Positions 32,744 through 41,616 of a stretch of DNA of 64,000 nucleotides are shown here, one piece after another (the stretch's first letter is position 1; each line of letters starts with the position of its first letter). The notes under the pieces were generated by a model that was given only the letters and a program-made list of their open reading frames with translations, ran no database searches and was not told the DNA's origin. The stretch spans positions 17,379-81,378 of the forward strand of contig CAZRSF010000021.1 in the NCBI GenBank assembly GCA_964602655.1, read 5' to 3'. The DNA comes from Moduliflexus sp964602655. Lineage in GTDB: Bacteria; Moduliflexota; Moduliflexia; Moduliflexales; Moduliflexaceae. A program made the position numbers and the translations under genes.

Positions 32744-33562
32744 TTAGTTGTGAACGTGCAACGTTTGGCGGAGTTTATTAATCGCGCTTTCTTTGATCTG
32801 CCGGACGCGTTCACGCGTAATGCCGAATTTTTCGCCGATGTCTTTCAAGGTTTTCGGTTCGCCGTCTTGTAAGCCGTAGTACATCTCAACAATGTCGCGT
32901 TCACGGCCATTCAGACCGGATAATGCTCGATAGGCAAGGTCTTGATCCATTTTTTGCAAGACCACGCGATCCGGTCGTCGTTCTTCATCTTCTGAAATAA
33001 AATCAACAAAGGAATTCGTGTCGTCATCCGCAACCAATGGCGCATCAAGCGATAAATACGGATACGAGGCGTTGAGTTTGCGTTTAATCGTTTCGAGATG
33101 CAATTCGATGTGACGCAGCGTATCGGTGTCAGTATCATGCTGTCGCCCCAATTCGCTGGACAATTCATGAAGTTTCCGGTGCTCCTTCAAGAGCGACAAC
33201 ACACGTTTGATCGGAATGCGCACGATTTTCGATTTATCCGCTAACGCCTGAAAAATCTGACGTTTGATCAACCAACTGGCATACGAAGAAAACTTGACGC
33301 CGCGTGTTTCATCAAACTGCCCAATTGCATTCATCAGGCCGATATTTCCCTCGTTAATCAAATCCGCAAGCGGCAGCCCAAGATGTTGATACCGTTTCGC
33401 GATACTGACCACGAAACGAAGGTTCGACGTGACGAGTTGTTCTGCTGCGTTTTGCGAGCCTTTTCGCGATTGCTGTATCAACGACACCTCATCCTCATGA
33501 GACAACAGCGGATACTGGCGAATATCTCTTAAATATGGAGTTAATGTGGTGGTTTCCATCAT
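32744..33562 (-). CDS. sigma-70 family RNA polymerase sigma factor (group 2-like)
   Basis: A 272-aa protein without the large N-terminal region 1.1 of primary sigma factors. Region 1.2 (TLTPYLRDIRQYPLLSHEDEVSLIQQSRKG) and region 2 are present: TSNLRFVVSIAKRYQHLGLPLADLINEGNIGLMNAIGQFDETRGVKFSSYASWLIKRQI. Region 3 is shorter. Region 4 is GLNGRERDIVEMYYGLQDGEPKTLKDIGEKFGITRERVRQIKESAINKL with a complete helix-turn-helix. It resembles RpoS/RpoH-like alternative factors. The start with GGAGAG upstream gives MMETT. AT-rich DNA with TATAAT at 33594-33599 (minus strand) lies upstream. Confidence 0.92.
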   Translation of the reverse strand: MMETTTLTPYLRDIRQYPLLSHEDEVSLIQQSRKGSQNAAEQLVTSNLRFVVSIAKRYQHLGLPLADLINEGNIGLMNAIGQFDETRGVKFSSYASWLIKRQIFQALADKSKIVRIPIKRVLSLLKEHRKLHELSSELGRQHDTDTDTLRHIELHLETIKRKLNASYPYLSLDAPLVADDDTNSFVDFISEDEERRPDRVVLQKMDQDLAYRALSGLNGRERDIVEMYYGLQDGEPKTLKDIGEKFGITRERVRQIKESAINKLRQTLHVHN

Positions 33563-34063
33563 GTTCTCTCCTCGCATCTATAAACAAGACCTTATTATAA
33601 AATAAGACCTTTTTAGTCCGTATTCAATAAATAAAAAATCAAAAAATATAGTGGAATGTCAAAAAATCAAAGGCGCATATCGTGGGGGTAAAAAATCTCA
33701 CGAAATCCTTATAGCAGGTTATGAATCTCACCTCCTTCTGACCATCACGTTGTAAATATGCTCCAAGAATCTATATAGCAGAAATCGTGCCAATGATGAC
33801 GAGATGAAGTAACTCATGATAATCAGGCTATACAGGGCGAACGAGGAGGAAATAACCCCTGTAATAATTCGTGACGTTGTAAAAAATTCGACCGGTAAAA
33901 AATGTTACCATACCAGTGAGAGTGAGGAGCGATTCGGAAGGAGTGGGCGCAGCGGTATTTCCTTCGAATGAGATGAGGAGAAAGTCGGACAGGCGCGGCG
34001 CAGACGTATGCAACGCGCTTGCATGTCCGACTATCAGGTTAGATTGGCTGAGAACGTTCTGGC
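33563..34063. other. 501-base intergenic region with no supported gene
   Basis: The first 130 bases are very AT-rich, with a minus-strand TATAAT (33594-33599) near a direct repeat AAGGTCTT flanking it. This is probably the sigma gene promoter region. CTATATAGCAG-like motifs occur twice (about 33711 and 33770). GTCGGACA at 33984-33991 is repeated in inverse at 34024-34031. No frame has a ribosome binding site or family features. Confidence 0.6.
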
Positions 34064-34558
34064 TTATGTTCTTTCTGTCTTGTCAAGGATGCTTTTCGCC
34101 CATGTTTTCGCAGTCTGAACCGACGCATCCGGTGTCTTTTCCGGGTTCAGGAAGCCGATATCGCCAAGAAAGGTGTTGCCGGATAATTCTGCCTTCAATG
34201 CTTCGATGGTTTTCCCCGCGTTTCCGCCAAAGCAGCAAAAAAAAGCGACTTGCTTGCCTTTCAGCGGATACTGCGCAAAAAACGTGCGAAATGCGGGGCT
34301 ATAACTGCCTGCCCAGACTGGCGTACCAAACACAATCAATTCATAATCGGTGGGCTTGATTGTAAAAGGCTGCAATTCCGGGCGTTCTTTCATCATGACC
34401 TGTTTGCCTGCCCAGAAAAATTTGAAAATGCCTTTGTTCTGAATACTTTTGACGGTTTGTAATTGCAGCAAGTCTGCGTTCATGGTTTCAGCGACAGCTT
34501 TAGCGATCAACGCCGTGTTGCCTTCTAACGAATAATAGATGACCAGTGATTTTGGCAT
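34064..34558 (-). CDS. flavodoxin
   Basis: A 164-aa flavodoxin of the short-chain, YSLEGNTALIAKAVAE FMN-loop type; VFGTPVWAGSYSPAFRTFF and VAFFCCFGGNAGKTIEALK contact the flavin. These proteins carry electrons at low potential. The start with GGAG upstream is 34558. A family B palindrome lies directly upstream and separates it from asnS. Confidence 0.9.
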   Translation of the reverse strand: MPKSLVIYYSLEGNTALIAKAVAETMNADLLQLQTVKSIQNKGIFKFFWAGKQVMMKERPELQPFTIKPTDYELIVFGTPVWAGSYSPAFRTFFAQYPLKGKQVAFFCCFGGNAGKTIEALKAELSGNTFLGDIGFLNPEKTPDASVQTAKTWAKSILDKTERT

Positions 34559-34572
34559 AGTTTTCTCCATTA

Positions 34573-34603
34573 GCTGTCAGACACCTTCAAGGTGTCTGAC
34601 AGC
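34573..34603. repeat. palindromic repeat family B, copy 1
   Basis: A perfect 31-base palindrome with arms GCTGTCAGACACCTT and its mirror. It sits 9 bases after the asnS stop (minus strand), where a terminator would be expected, but without a long T-run here. Confidence 0.9.
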
Positions 34604-34612
34604 TTCGCGTGG

Positions 34613-35986
34613 TTAAAATTCGAGGTTTTTGGGTGTGCGGGCGAACGGAATCACGTCGCGGATATTACTCACGCCGGTGATCATCATCAAAAAGCGTTCG
34701 AAGCCCATGCCGAAGCCGGAATGCGGCACGCTGCCGAAGCGGCGCAGGTCGAAATACCACCAATACGGCGCGGTCTCCATCTTCACTTCCGCCATGCGCT
34801 GCTGCAACACGTCGAGCCGTTCTTCGCGCTGGCTGCCGCCGATGAGTTCGCCGACGCCCGGCACAAGCACGTCCATCGCGCGCACGGTGCGATTGTCGTC
34901 GTTCAGGCGCATGTAAAACGGCTTGATGGTTTTCGGATAATCGTACACAATCACCGGCTTTTTGAAGTGCGTTTCGCACAAATAGCGCTCGTGTTCGGTC
35001 TGCAAATCCGTGCCGAACTCCACCGGAAATTCGAAGGTTTTGCCGGAAGCTTTCAAAATATCAATCGCTTCCTGATACGGCAGCCGCGCAAAGTCGCTGT
35101 TCACCAAATTTTCTAAGCGGTTCATCAGGGTGTCGTCCACGAATTTGGCGAACAATTCGAGATCGTCCGCGCATTGCTCCATGATATGCGCCGTCATGTA
35201 TTTGACCATCGTTTCCGCCAATACCATATTATCCGTCAAATCCGCGAACGCGACTTCCGGCTCGATCATCCAGAATTCGGCGGCATGGCGCGGCGTGTTG
35301 GAATTTTCCGAACGGAATGTCGGGCCAAAGGTATAGACGCTGCCAAGCGAACAGGCGTAGGCTTCGGCTTCTAACTGGCCGGAAACCGTCAGACTCGCTT
35401 CTTTGCCGAAAAAGTCCTGCTCGAACGCCGCTTCGCCTTGCGGCGGGACAAACGCGGTCGGCAGCGTCGTCACGCGAAACATCTGGCCTGCGCCTTCGCA
35501 ATCCGATCCTGTAATAATCGGTGTGTGCACATAAAAAAACCCGCCTTCATGAAAAAATTGATGCGCGGCATACGCGCTTTCTGACCGAATGCGGAACATC
35601 GCGCCGAATTTATTGGTGCGGGGGCGGAGATGAGCGATGGTGCGAAGGAATTCGTCGGAATGACGTTTTTTCTGTAACGGAAAGGTTTCGGCGTCAGCCT
35701 CGCCAATCAGGCGGATCGAGGTGGCGCGGAGTTCCCATTTTTGGCCTTTGCCGGGCGATTCGACGATGTTGCCTTCTACCGCGACCGATGCGCCGGTATT
35801 GATGTCTTTCAGCGCCTCGAATCCTGCAATGGATTCTTCAAGAATGACTTGAAGATTTTTTAAGCAGGAGCCGTCATTCAGTTCTAAAAAGGCAAACCCT
35901 TTGGCGTCCCGTTTGGTGCGTACCCACCCGCGAATCGAGGCATTCGCTGGCGGTTGTTCGCTGGTTAAAATATCCTTGATTCGCAT
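34613..35986 (-). CDS. asnS: asparaginyl-tRNA synthetase
   Basis: A 457-aa class II synthetase of full length. The N-terminal OB-fold (SIRGWVRTKRDAKGFAFLELNDGS) binds the anticodon. Motif 2 is GPTFRSENSNTPRHAAEFWMIEPE, and motif 3 is GFGMGFERFLMMITGVSNIRDVIPFARTP. The AsnRS type rather than AspRS is shown by overall length and the C-terminal NLEF ending. It charges tRNA-Asn. Monocistronic, flanked by palindromes on both sides. Confidence 0.96.
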   Translation of the reverse strand: MRIKDILTSEQPPANASIRGWVRTKRDAKGFAFLELNDGSCLKNLQVILEESIAGFEALKDINTGASVAVEGNIVESPGKGQKWELRATSIRLIGEADAETFPLQKKRHSDEFLRTIAHLRPRTNKFGAMFRIRSESAYAAHQFFHEGGFFYVHTPIITGSDCEGAGQMFRVTTLPTAFVPPQGEAAFEQDFFGKEASLTVSGQLEAEAYACSLGSVYTFGPTFRSENSNTPRHAAEFWMIEPEVAFADLTDNMVLAETMVKYMTAHIMEQCADDLELFAKFVDDTLMNRLENLVNSDFARLPYQEAIDILKASGKTFEFPVEFGTDLQTEHERYLCETHFKKPVIVYDYPKTIKPFYMRLNDDNRTVRAMDVLVPGVGELIGGSQREERLDVLQQRMAEVKMETAPYWWYFDLRRFGSVPHSGFGMGFERFLMMITGVSNIRDVIPFARTPKNLEF

Positions 35987-35999
35987 AATGAATGAGCAA

Positions 36000-36030
36000 G
36001 CCCTGTCAGGGTTTTACACCCTGACAGGGC
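36000..36030. repeat. palindromic repeat family A, variant copy 5
   Basis: GCCCTGTCAGGGT, TTTAC, ACCCTGACAGGGC; a compensatory T/A pair in both arms keeps pairing while the TTCGAA centre is lost. It is between asnS and the GH13 gene. Confidence 0.88.
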
Positions 36031-36042
36031 TGTTTATGGATG

Positions 36043-37344
36043 TTAACGAATGGCGTAGAGTAACTTGACTTCGCCAGGTTCTAACTGGTGTTCGACAAGG
36101 TCGGTCACTTGTTTTAACTTCCGATGCGGCGAAATATCCTGCACATTGGTTGTCCCCATGATGTTAAACAGATTCGGCAGACGAACCGTGTGCGCCCCGT
36201 GCGTTTCAGGATTGGCCAGCACGATCATTTTTTCTTTGCCGTTCTGGCTCTCTTTGGTAAATCCGAACAGGCGTCCGTCATTCAGGCGCAATATCTCAAG
36301 ATAATTGTCTTCCTGAAGAATATCGTATTTCGCTTTGATCGCGTTGATTTTGGCGATCTCGCTGGAAATGTCATACGATGCCGGTTCCCACCATGACGGA
36401 TCCGTATGCACCACATGTATCTGGCGGCGGAAACCGAATTCGAAGCCGATAGTGATGGAAATGCTAGAACAGATATACGCGCCTAAGGCATATTTCAGGA
36501 GCGCCATGCGCTGGTTGCCGTTGGTTTCATGCGCATAACGTAGCGTGTCATGATTTTCGGGAAAGGTGATTGACGGTGCGCGGCGGGCGTACTGCCGGTT
36601 TTGTTCGAGAAACCAGTCGTCTTTCAAATTCCACCATTTGAAACTGTTGGAAATAAAATCGAAACCGGCCTCGGCGACTTCAACGACTTGATACGGCTGG
36701 CATCCGAGCGTTTCGCCTAAAAAGATCGCATCGGGGAACTGCTCTTTGACGCGTGGAATCAAAAAGCGCCAGAGGTCGGCGGGCACATGATAAGCGGCAT
36801 CGCAGCGGAAACCGCGCACACCGAGGCTGCAATAAAATACGAACATCTCGACCCAGTAATTCCAGAGATTCTGGCGGTCGGACGAATGTGCGTTATCAAT
36901 CTGCGCCAAATCTTTCCATTCCACCCAGTTATTGCCGTCCATCGCGCCAGGATGGCGCAGGCTGCCGTCAGGATTTCTGACGTACCATTCCGGGTGTTTT
37001 TGCGACAGCGGAGAATCAAAAGCGGTATGATTAATCACCACATCCATCATCAATTTCATGCCGCGCGCGTCGGCTTCTTTACACACCTTTTTCAACAGGT
37101 CATTTCCTTGTTTGACGTGCTTTTCAGGATGTTGAAAATCATACTTGCCCGTCACATACAGCGGATGATACTGATAGTGATTTTTAATCGCGTAGTCAGA
37201 CCCGGAAAAACCGGGATAATTGATCGGATTGATATAAATCCAGTCGAAATTCATCGCCTGGATGCGGTCGAAATGCTCAATCCATTTATCCATGTGGCCG
37301 ACTAACTTAGGGTACAAATTATACACCCGAATCCCTTGTTTCAT
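36043..37344 (-). CDS. GH13 alpha-amylase-family enzyme
   Basis: A 433-aa (beta/alpha)8 protein. The four conserved regions are visible: I MMDVVINHTAFDS; II GFRCDAAYHVP with the nucleophile Asp; III FLGETLG with the acid/base Glu; IV FPENHDTLRY. The barrel start FDRIQAMNFDWIYINPIN is typical. The C-terminal beta-domain is present. There is no signal peptide, so it should be cytoplasmic, acting on alpha-glucans or maltodextrins. It resembles the catalytic core of GlgE-type maltosyltransferases more than secreted amylases, but that is tentative. Confidence 0.85.
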   Translation of the reverse strand: MKQGIRVYNLYPKLVGHMDKWIEHFDRIQAMNFDWIYINPINYPGFSGSDYAIKNHYQYHPLYVTGKYDFQHPEKHVKQGNDLLKKVCKEADARGMKLMMDVVINHTAFDSPLSQKHPEWYVRNPDGSLRHPGAMDGNNWVEWKDLAQIDNAHSSDRQNLWNYWVEMFVFYCSLGVRGFRCDAAYHVPADLWRFLIPRVKEQFPDAIFLGETLGCQPYQVVEVAEAGFDFISNSFKWWNLKDDWFLEQNRQYARRAPSITFPENHDTLRYAHETNGNQRMALLKYALGAYICSSISITIGFEFGFRRQIHVVHTDPSWWEPASYDISSEIAKINAIKAKYDILQEDNYLEILRLNDGRLFGFTKESQNGKEKMIVLANPETHGAHTVRLPNLFNIMGTTNVQDISPHRKLKQVTDLVEHQLEPGEVKLLYAIR

Positions 37345-37524
37345 GCGATCTCTCCTTTGCGCTCGTTCGGTGTTATTATCAATATCATTGTGGTCTTTTG
37401 GCGTTATGCTGATGAAAGAAAAGCAGCTTCCGGTCTTGCTGTCAAGCGATTTCTGGCGGTGTTACGATTTTCGGGAGAATGCGGGCGGCATGCGTCCGAC
37501 ACAATTGCTGGGACAAAAGGCGTA

Positions 37525-37559
37525 CAAACGCTTGCTTTTGAGGTAAAAACAAGCGTTTG
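37525..37559 (-). terminator. hairpin downstream of the NapH/NapG-like gene
   Basis: CAAACGCTTG pairs with CAAGCGTTTG around a 15-base AT-rich loop, 11 bases after the stop at 37570 on the minus strand. The U-tract is poor, so it may be a weak terminator. Confidence 0.55.
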
Positions 37560-37569
37560 CGTGTTGGAC

Positions 37570-39132
37570 TTAAAACGGAAATTCTTCGGATTGCTGTTGC
37601 GGCAAGGTGGTTTGTTCCGACTCCGACGCAGGCTCTTGATCGTAAAATGGCTCTTTCGCGACGGCATGAACGCGGTTCGCGGCGATAATAATCGCTTTGG
37701 GTCTCACAGGGCAGACGTACTGACATGCGCCGCAGCCGATGCAGAGATCAAGGTTTGTTTCAGGATAAAAGACGCCATCTCGCTCTTGCGTATAGACGGC
37801 ATGAGTCGGGCAGACTTCGGCACATGCGCCGCAGTTCTCGTGGCGCGTATGCACGATGCAGCGATCTTTCAATAAATTCACCGTCCCAATCTGCGTTAAT
37901 TGTTTTTCAGGGAGCGGCAGCGGCGCAATCGCCTTCGTGGGGCAAATCTGGCCGCACGAATTACATTCGTAATTGCAGAACCCCGCGTCGAAGTTCATTT
38001 CCGGCTGCATCACGCCGCGCAAACCGTATGCGCCATGCGCAGGCTGAAGCACCTGCGATGGGCAGGCGGAAACGCAGAGATGACAGCCCGTACACAGATC
38101 AGCCAGACGCTCGAGGCTTTTCGCGCCAGGCGGCGCAATCGGCAGGCGGATGCCGTTTGAAAGCAGCGGTTTCGCCCACAGACGCAGCGGAGCGCTCGCG
38201 GCGAATCCCAGCAATGAGACCATGCCGACCATGAATTCACGGCGTGTCTGGCTCGCGGCGGGCGCTGCGGCCTGACTGCGTTCAGGCAGGCTCGAATACG
38301 TGATGGCATGCGTCGGGCAAACGGCAAGGCAGTCAAAACAGGCGACACAGCGGCTGGCATCAATCTGTTTTTCCGCAATATTGATGCATCCGGCGCGGCA
38401 TTCCCGCTCGCAACGCTTGCATGATGTGCAGGCGGCAGGCTGCAACCTGACATTTATCCAGGAAAAGCGCGACACGAGGCCGAGCAGTGTACCGACCGGG
38501 CAGAGCGTGTTGCAATACCATCTGCCGCGCAAGACGACCGCGATGGTCAGCAAAATGAGCGTGATTGTCGGAAATACCAGCAGCAGCGGCGACACGCGAA
38601 CAACATTCTTCAAATGCATTCCGTAGATGTCGAAATGTTCGAGAAGCGCCACCACCAGATTGTTTCCGCTGACATAGAGCGGGCGCAGAAGATGCGTCGC
38701 AATGCGTCCGAACATGCTGTATGGATCAAGCAGATTCAACAGCGTGAAACTGCCTGCAATCGCGGCAAATGCAGTCACAAGCGCCGTAATATACCGCAGG
38801 CGGCGCGAGGGGGGATAATACGTCGAACGTTTCTTTTTGCGGAATATTCGCGCCACCCACAACAGCCCGTCCTGCAAAATGCCAAGCGGACACAGCACGG
38901 CGCAATAGAACCGCCCGAAGAGCAGCGTAAGCGCAAGGATGATGACAAAACCGAACGAGACGCCAATCGCGCCACTGAACAGAAATTCGACCAACGACGG
39001 CGTAAATTGCCAGAACAACAGCGGCCTTGCCAATTTTTCACCAGTTTCGCCGCCGAGGAACACAATAACAAATAGAACGAAAATGAGACTGGCAAGCGCC
39101 ATGCGAACGAGTTTCAGCGTGCGATTCTTCAT
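37570..39132 (-). CDS. NapH/NapG-like polyferredoxin membrane fusion
   Basis: A 520-aa protein in two halves. Residues 1-290 resemble NapH/NosR-type quinol-side proteins. They have four to five membrane helices, two CxxxCP motifs (FYCAVLCP at 77-81 and WYCNTLCP at 207-211), and two [4Fe-4S] sites. A second half begins with a twin-arginine stretch (QTRREFMVGMVSLLGFAASAP, RR at 297-298). It contains a NapG-like set of clusters (CTGCHLCVSACP, CNYECNSCGQICP, CGACAEVCP, CIGCGACQYVCP). It probably passes electrons from membrane quinols to periplasmic partners. The start at 39132 lies right after the T-run of a terminator. Confidence 0.85.
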   Translation of the reverse strand: MKNRTLKLVRMALASLIFVLFVIVFLGGETGEKLARPLLFWQFTPSLVEFLFSGAIGVSFGFVIILALTLLFGRFYCAVLCPLGILQDGLLWVARIFRKKKRSTYYPPSRRLRYITALVTAFAAIAGSFTLLNLLDPYSMFGRIATHLLRPLYVSGNNLVVALLEHFDIYGMHLKNVVRVSPLLLVFPTITLILLTIAVVLRGRWYCNTLCPVGTLLGLVSRFSWINVRLQPAACTSCKRCERECRAGCINIAEKQIDASRCVACFDCLAVCPTHAITYSSLPERSQAAAPAASQTRREFMVGMVSLLGFAASAPLRLWAKPLLSNGIRLPIAPPGAKSLERLADLCTGCHLCVSACPSQVLQPAHGAYGLRGVMQPEMNFDAGFCNYECNSCGQICPTKAIAPLPLPEKQLTQIGTVNLLKDRCIVHTRHENCGACAEVCPTHAVYTQERDGVFYPETNLDLCIGCGACQYVCPVRPKAIIIAANRVHAVAKEPFYDQEPASESEQTTLPQQQSEEFPF

Positions 39133-39172
39133 AAAAAATAGACCTCACACGCTGCAAGCACCGTGTGAGGTC
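39133..39172 (-). terminator. terminator overlapping the start region of the NapH/NapG-like gene
   Basis: GACCTCACACG (39141-39151) pairs with CGTGTGAGGTC (39162-39172), and the minus strand T-run (TATTTTTT) ends directly at the ATG of the downstream gene. The only Shine-Dalgarno-like GAGG for that gene is inside the second arm. Confidence 0.8.
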
Positions 39173-39179
39173 TTCCCTT

Positions 39180-40028
39180 TTACTTCATCCATTTATCGTA
39201 GATTTTCTGATAGGTTCCATTCATTTGGGCTAAATGCAGCCATTGATCAATGAAGTGCTTGAGCATCACATCTCGCGGCATCATATAGGCTTTTTCGGCA
39301 AACGTAAATGGCTGATCCGGATGCACGGCGACCAATTCAGGATGTAATTTCTGTTGGAGAATGGTTTCGATTGCATCGGTAATCATTAGATCAGCCTTTC
39401 CTTGCACGATCTGATCGAAAATGGTGACATTATCCTCATACACAATGATCGTGGCCTTTTTGATGTTCGCGCGCGCAAACTTTTCATTCAGGCCGCCGGG
39501 ATTCACGACAAGCGTCACCCCTTCCTGGTCGATCTGTTCCAGCGTTTGGAACTTCTCCGCGTTTTCTTTCAGCGTAATCGGCGTCTTGCCATCTTTCAGA
39601 TACGGAAGGCTGAACAGGGCGATCTTCTGGCGTTCCATGTTGATGGACGTGCCGCTCATCACGATGTCGAATTTCCCTGCCTGAAAATCCTGCATCAATG
39701 TCGGCCAGGACGATTTGACGAATTTGACTTCCACGCCTAACGCTTTTCCTAAATCATTCGCCATATCAATATCAATCCCTTCGAACTGATTTGTCTCTGG
39801 ATTGAGATAGGTAAACGGCTTATAGTCGCCAGTTGTTCCGACCAGAATGGAACCACGAGCGATGATTTGATCCAACAGCGTCGCCGACACCTGCCCGACA
39901 GCAGGCGTTGTCGCCGCTTGATCAGCCGTCACGATAGACGTCGTCAATAAGAATACGATCCCTACGACAAGAACCACATGAACCAAAAATGAACATGACC
40001 TGACAGCACAAGCGTGATACCGTTTCAT
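39180..40028 (-). CDS. PheC-like periplasmic solute-binding or cyclohexadienyl dehydratase protein
   Basis: A 282-aa protein with a signal peptide (hydrophobic stretch VHVVLVVGIVFLLTTSIVTA). The type-II binding fold follows: ILVGTTGDYKPFTYLNPETNQFEGIDIDMANDLGKALGVEVKFV and FDIVMSGTSINMERQKIALFSLPYL. The GTTGDYKPFT motif is typical of the PheC branch, in which some members are arogenate/prephenate dehydratases and others bind amino acids. No ABC permease is adjacent, which slightly favours the enzyme. It ends at a terminator shared with the downstream gene's leader. Confidence 0.8.
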   Translation of the reverse strand: MKRYHACAVRSCSFLVHVVLVVGIVFLLTTSIVTADQAATTPAVGQVSATLLDQIIARGSILVGTTGDYKPFTYLNPETNQFEGIDIDMANDLGKALGVEVKFVKSSWPTLMQDFQAGKFDIVMSGTSINMERQKIALFSLPYLKDGKTPITLKENAEKFQTLEQIDQEGVTLVVNPGGLNEKFARANIKKATIIVYEDNVTIFDQIVQGKADLMITDAIETILQQKLHPELVAVHPDQPFTFAEKAYMMPRDVMLKHFIDQWLHLAQMNGTYQKIYDKWMK

Positions 40029-40213
40029 AACCCTCTCCTTCTCATAAATGTTTACTGACTGACGACCATGAATACATCAAGTGTTTATCGGTATTTTCAT
40101 TCTATATTTTGTCAAATAAAAAACCTTTTGGAAAGGCAAACGTATGACGCCTGAAAAGAATTTTCCTTGTGGTGTTTTGAGTGTTAATCGGCGGGTTCTC
40201 AGGGCGTATTCGC

Positions 40214-40243
40214 CGAGAGGGGCGTTGAAGAACGCCCCTCTCG
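40214..40243. repeat. 30-bp palindrome
   Basis: CGAGAGGGGCGTT pairs with AACGCCCCTCTCG around GAAG. It lies between the DUF362 gene end and the PheC-like gene start; no T-run follows on either strand. Confidence 0.75.
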
Positions 40244-40264
40244 ACGTTGAGAATATCTGTCAAT

Positions 40265-41200
40265 TTACAGCGCGATTCGTTCGATCTTCAACGAATCTAA
40301 ATTCATATTACCGATGCCGAGATCATGCGCCTGTTTGATGTAGGAAATATTGGCAGGATCGGAGCCGAAGACTTTTGCCGCAGCAGCGTCAATCGCGACA
40401 ATATCCGACGACACCAATAACGTCTTTTTATAGTCCAAATCCTCTTTTCTGGCGCGATGCGGCCCGTTTTTCATCGTCACGGCATACGCATCCACGATAT
40501 TCAACGTCGGCTTTTTATACAAACAAAATTCCGCGATGCAGGCATTGAGTCCGCTACCGTGATACGCATTCCGGTCCCAGACCACGCCCATCAAATTTTT
40601 CATGGCAATCGTCAACGATGAGGCCATGTGATGTTTGAGTACCGGCACGTTAATCAACACATCGGTTTCTAACACCAGTTCATGCACGCTCGTTTTTTTG
40701 AGCCGAGTGGCGTTCGGAATTTCGATCTCCTGATAATATTTTTTATCGTGCGCCGGAACGATAACCGCCCCTGCGCTTTTCGCCGCGTTTTCGATGCCGC
40801 TGATGGCATACGTTTTTTCCGCCGCGCTTTCATCAATCACATGATCGAACACGTACACTTTTTTCGCGCCAGCTTGCAAGCAATGCTCAACGACGCGCTT
40901 GACCAGCAGCGGGTTCGTATTCGCGCCGGTTTCCGCCTCGCGATTCCAGCCGATATTCGGTTTGACGATGACCGTTTGTCCTTTTTGCACAAAGCGCGAC
41001 ATGCCGCCGATAGCGGTCATCGCTTTGTCGAGCATGACATCAGGCTCGCCGTTTTTGACCGCGACTAAATCAGGAAATGCCGCATCCTGCGCCAACAGAT
41101 TGCCCGGCCATCCTACAAGAGACGCGCCATACGCCGCTGCGCCGAACGCAATGCTTCTTCGAAAAAATTCTCGTCGTGATAAAGATGATTTTCCCTTCAT
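40265..41200 (-). CDS. Tat-exported DUF362 protein
   Basis: A 311-aa protein. The N-terminal twin-arginine signal SRREFFRRSIAFGAAAYGASL is followed by the DUF362 domain: VIVKPNIGWNREAETGANTNPLLVKRVVEHCLQAGAKKVYVFDH, LINVPVLKHHMASSLTIAMKNLMGVV and DIVAIDAAAAKVFG. The family function is unknown; members often sit by ferredoxin-like proteins. The strong site CAAGGAGG precedes the ATG. The nearby NapH/NapG-like protein suggests a periplasmic redox role (inference). Confidence 0.9.
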   Translation of the reverse strand: MKGKSSLSRREFFRRSIAFGAAAYGASLVGWPGNLLAQDAAFPDLVAVKNGEPDVMLDKAMTAIGGMSRFVQKGQTVIVKPNIGWNREAETGANTNPLLVKRVVEHCLQAGAKKVYVFDHVIDESAAEKTYAISGIENAAKSAGAVIVPAHDKKYYQEIEIPNATRLKKTSVHELVLETDVLINVPVLKHHMASSLTIAMKNLMGVVWDRNAYHGSGLNACIAEFCLYKKPTLNIVDAYAVTMKNGPHRARKEDLDYKKTLLVSSDIVAIDAAAAKVFGSDPANISYIKQAHDLGIGNMNLDSLKIERIAL

Positions 41201-41253
41201 TGCCTGCCTCCTTGTAATGTGTTACTGAGTCTGCCATGTTTTTAGCCTACTAC

Positions 41254-41283
41254 TTTATAGTAGATATGCGTCATTCACGTCAA
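41254..41283 (-). promoter_or_regulatory. putative promoter of the DUF362 gene
   Basis: On the minus strand TTGACG (41283-41278) and TATAAA (41259-41254), spaced 18 bases, about 54 bases upstream of the start codon. Confidence 0.55.
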
Positions 41284-41568
41284 GTAAATTCTCTGAAAAA
41301 TAATTCGATCTCCACTGACAGCGGCAATCATGCGACATCGGCAACGTCGCCCGCAACATGAAAAATATCAGGGCGTTACGCATTTGTATTGACAAAGAAT
41401 GACTGTGTTCAGAAGAGATGTCCTGACAAAAGATGGAGTGTGCGCTTCAGCTTGTCAACCGTTTTTTGGCAAACTGAAATGTGCGCGCCTACCTGTCGGT
41501 TCCACCTTGAAATAACGCGATTTGACAACCTGTGTCCCCTATTTGTTGATAACAGGAGACGAGAAGTC

Positions 41569-41616
41569 ATGTTGTTCGATATGATTCTCTCGCATTCTGC
41601 TGTTTGCGCATTATGA
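41569..41616 (+). CDS. possible 15-codon leader peptide coupled to the giant TPR gene
   Basis: ATG at 41569 with GGAGACGAG upstream codes MLFDMILSHSAVCAL and stops with a TGA that overlaps the start codon of the following gene (ATGA). The following gene itself has no ribosome binding site, so coupling would explain its translation. Whether the peptide has any function of its own is unknown. Confidence 0.5.
   Translation: MLFDMILSHSAVCAL

Noticed and set aside
33828..34013. minus-strand frame of 61 codons in the 501-base gap
   Set aside because: No ribosome binding site and no conserved features; spans a weak inverted repeat.
34573..34603. Family B copy 1 as a standard terminator of asnS
   Set aside because: The hairpin is perfect but lacks a T-run on the relevant strand; recorded as repeat, not terminator.
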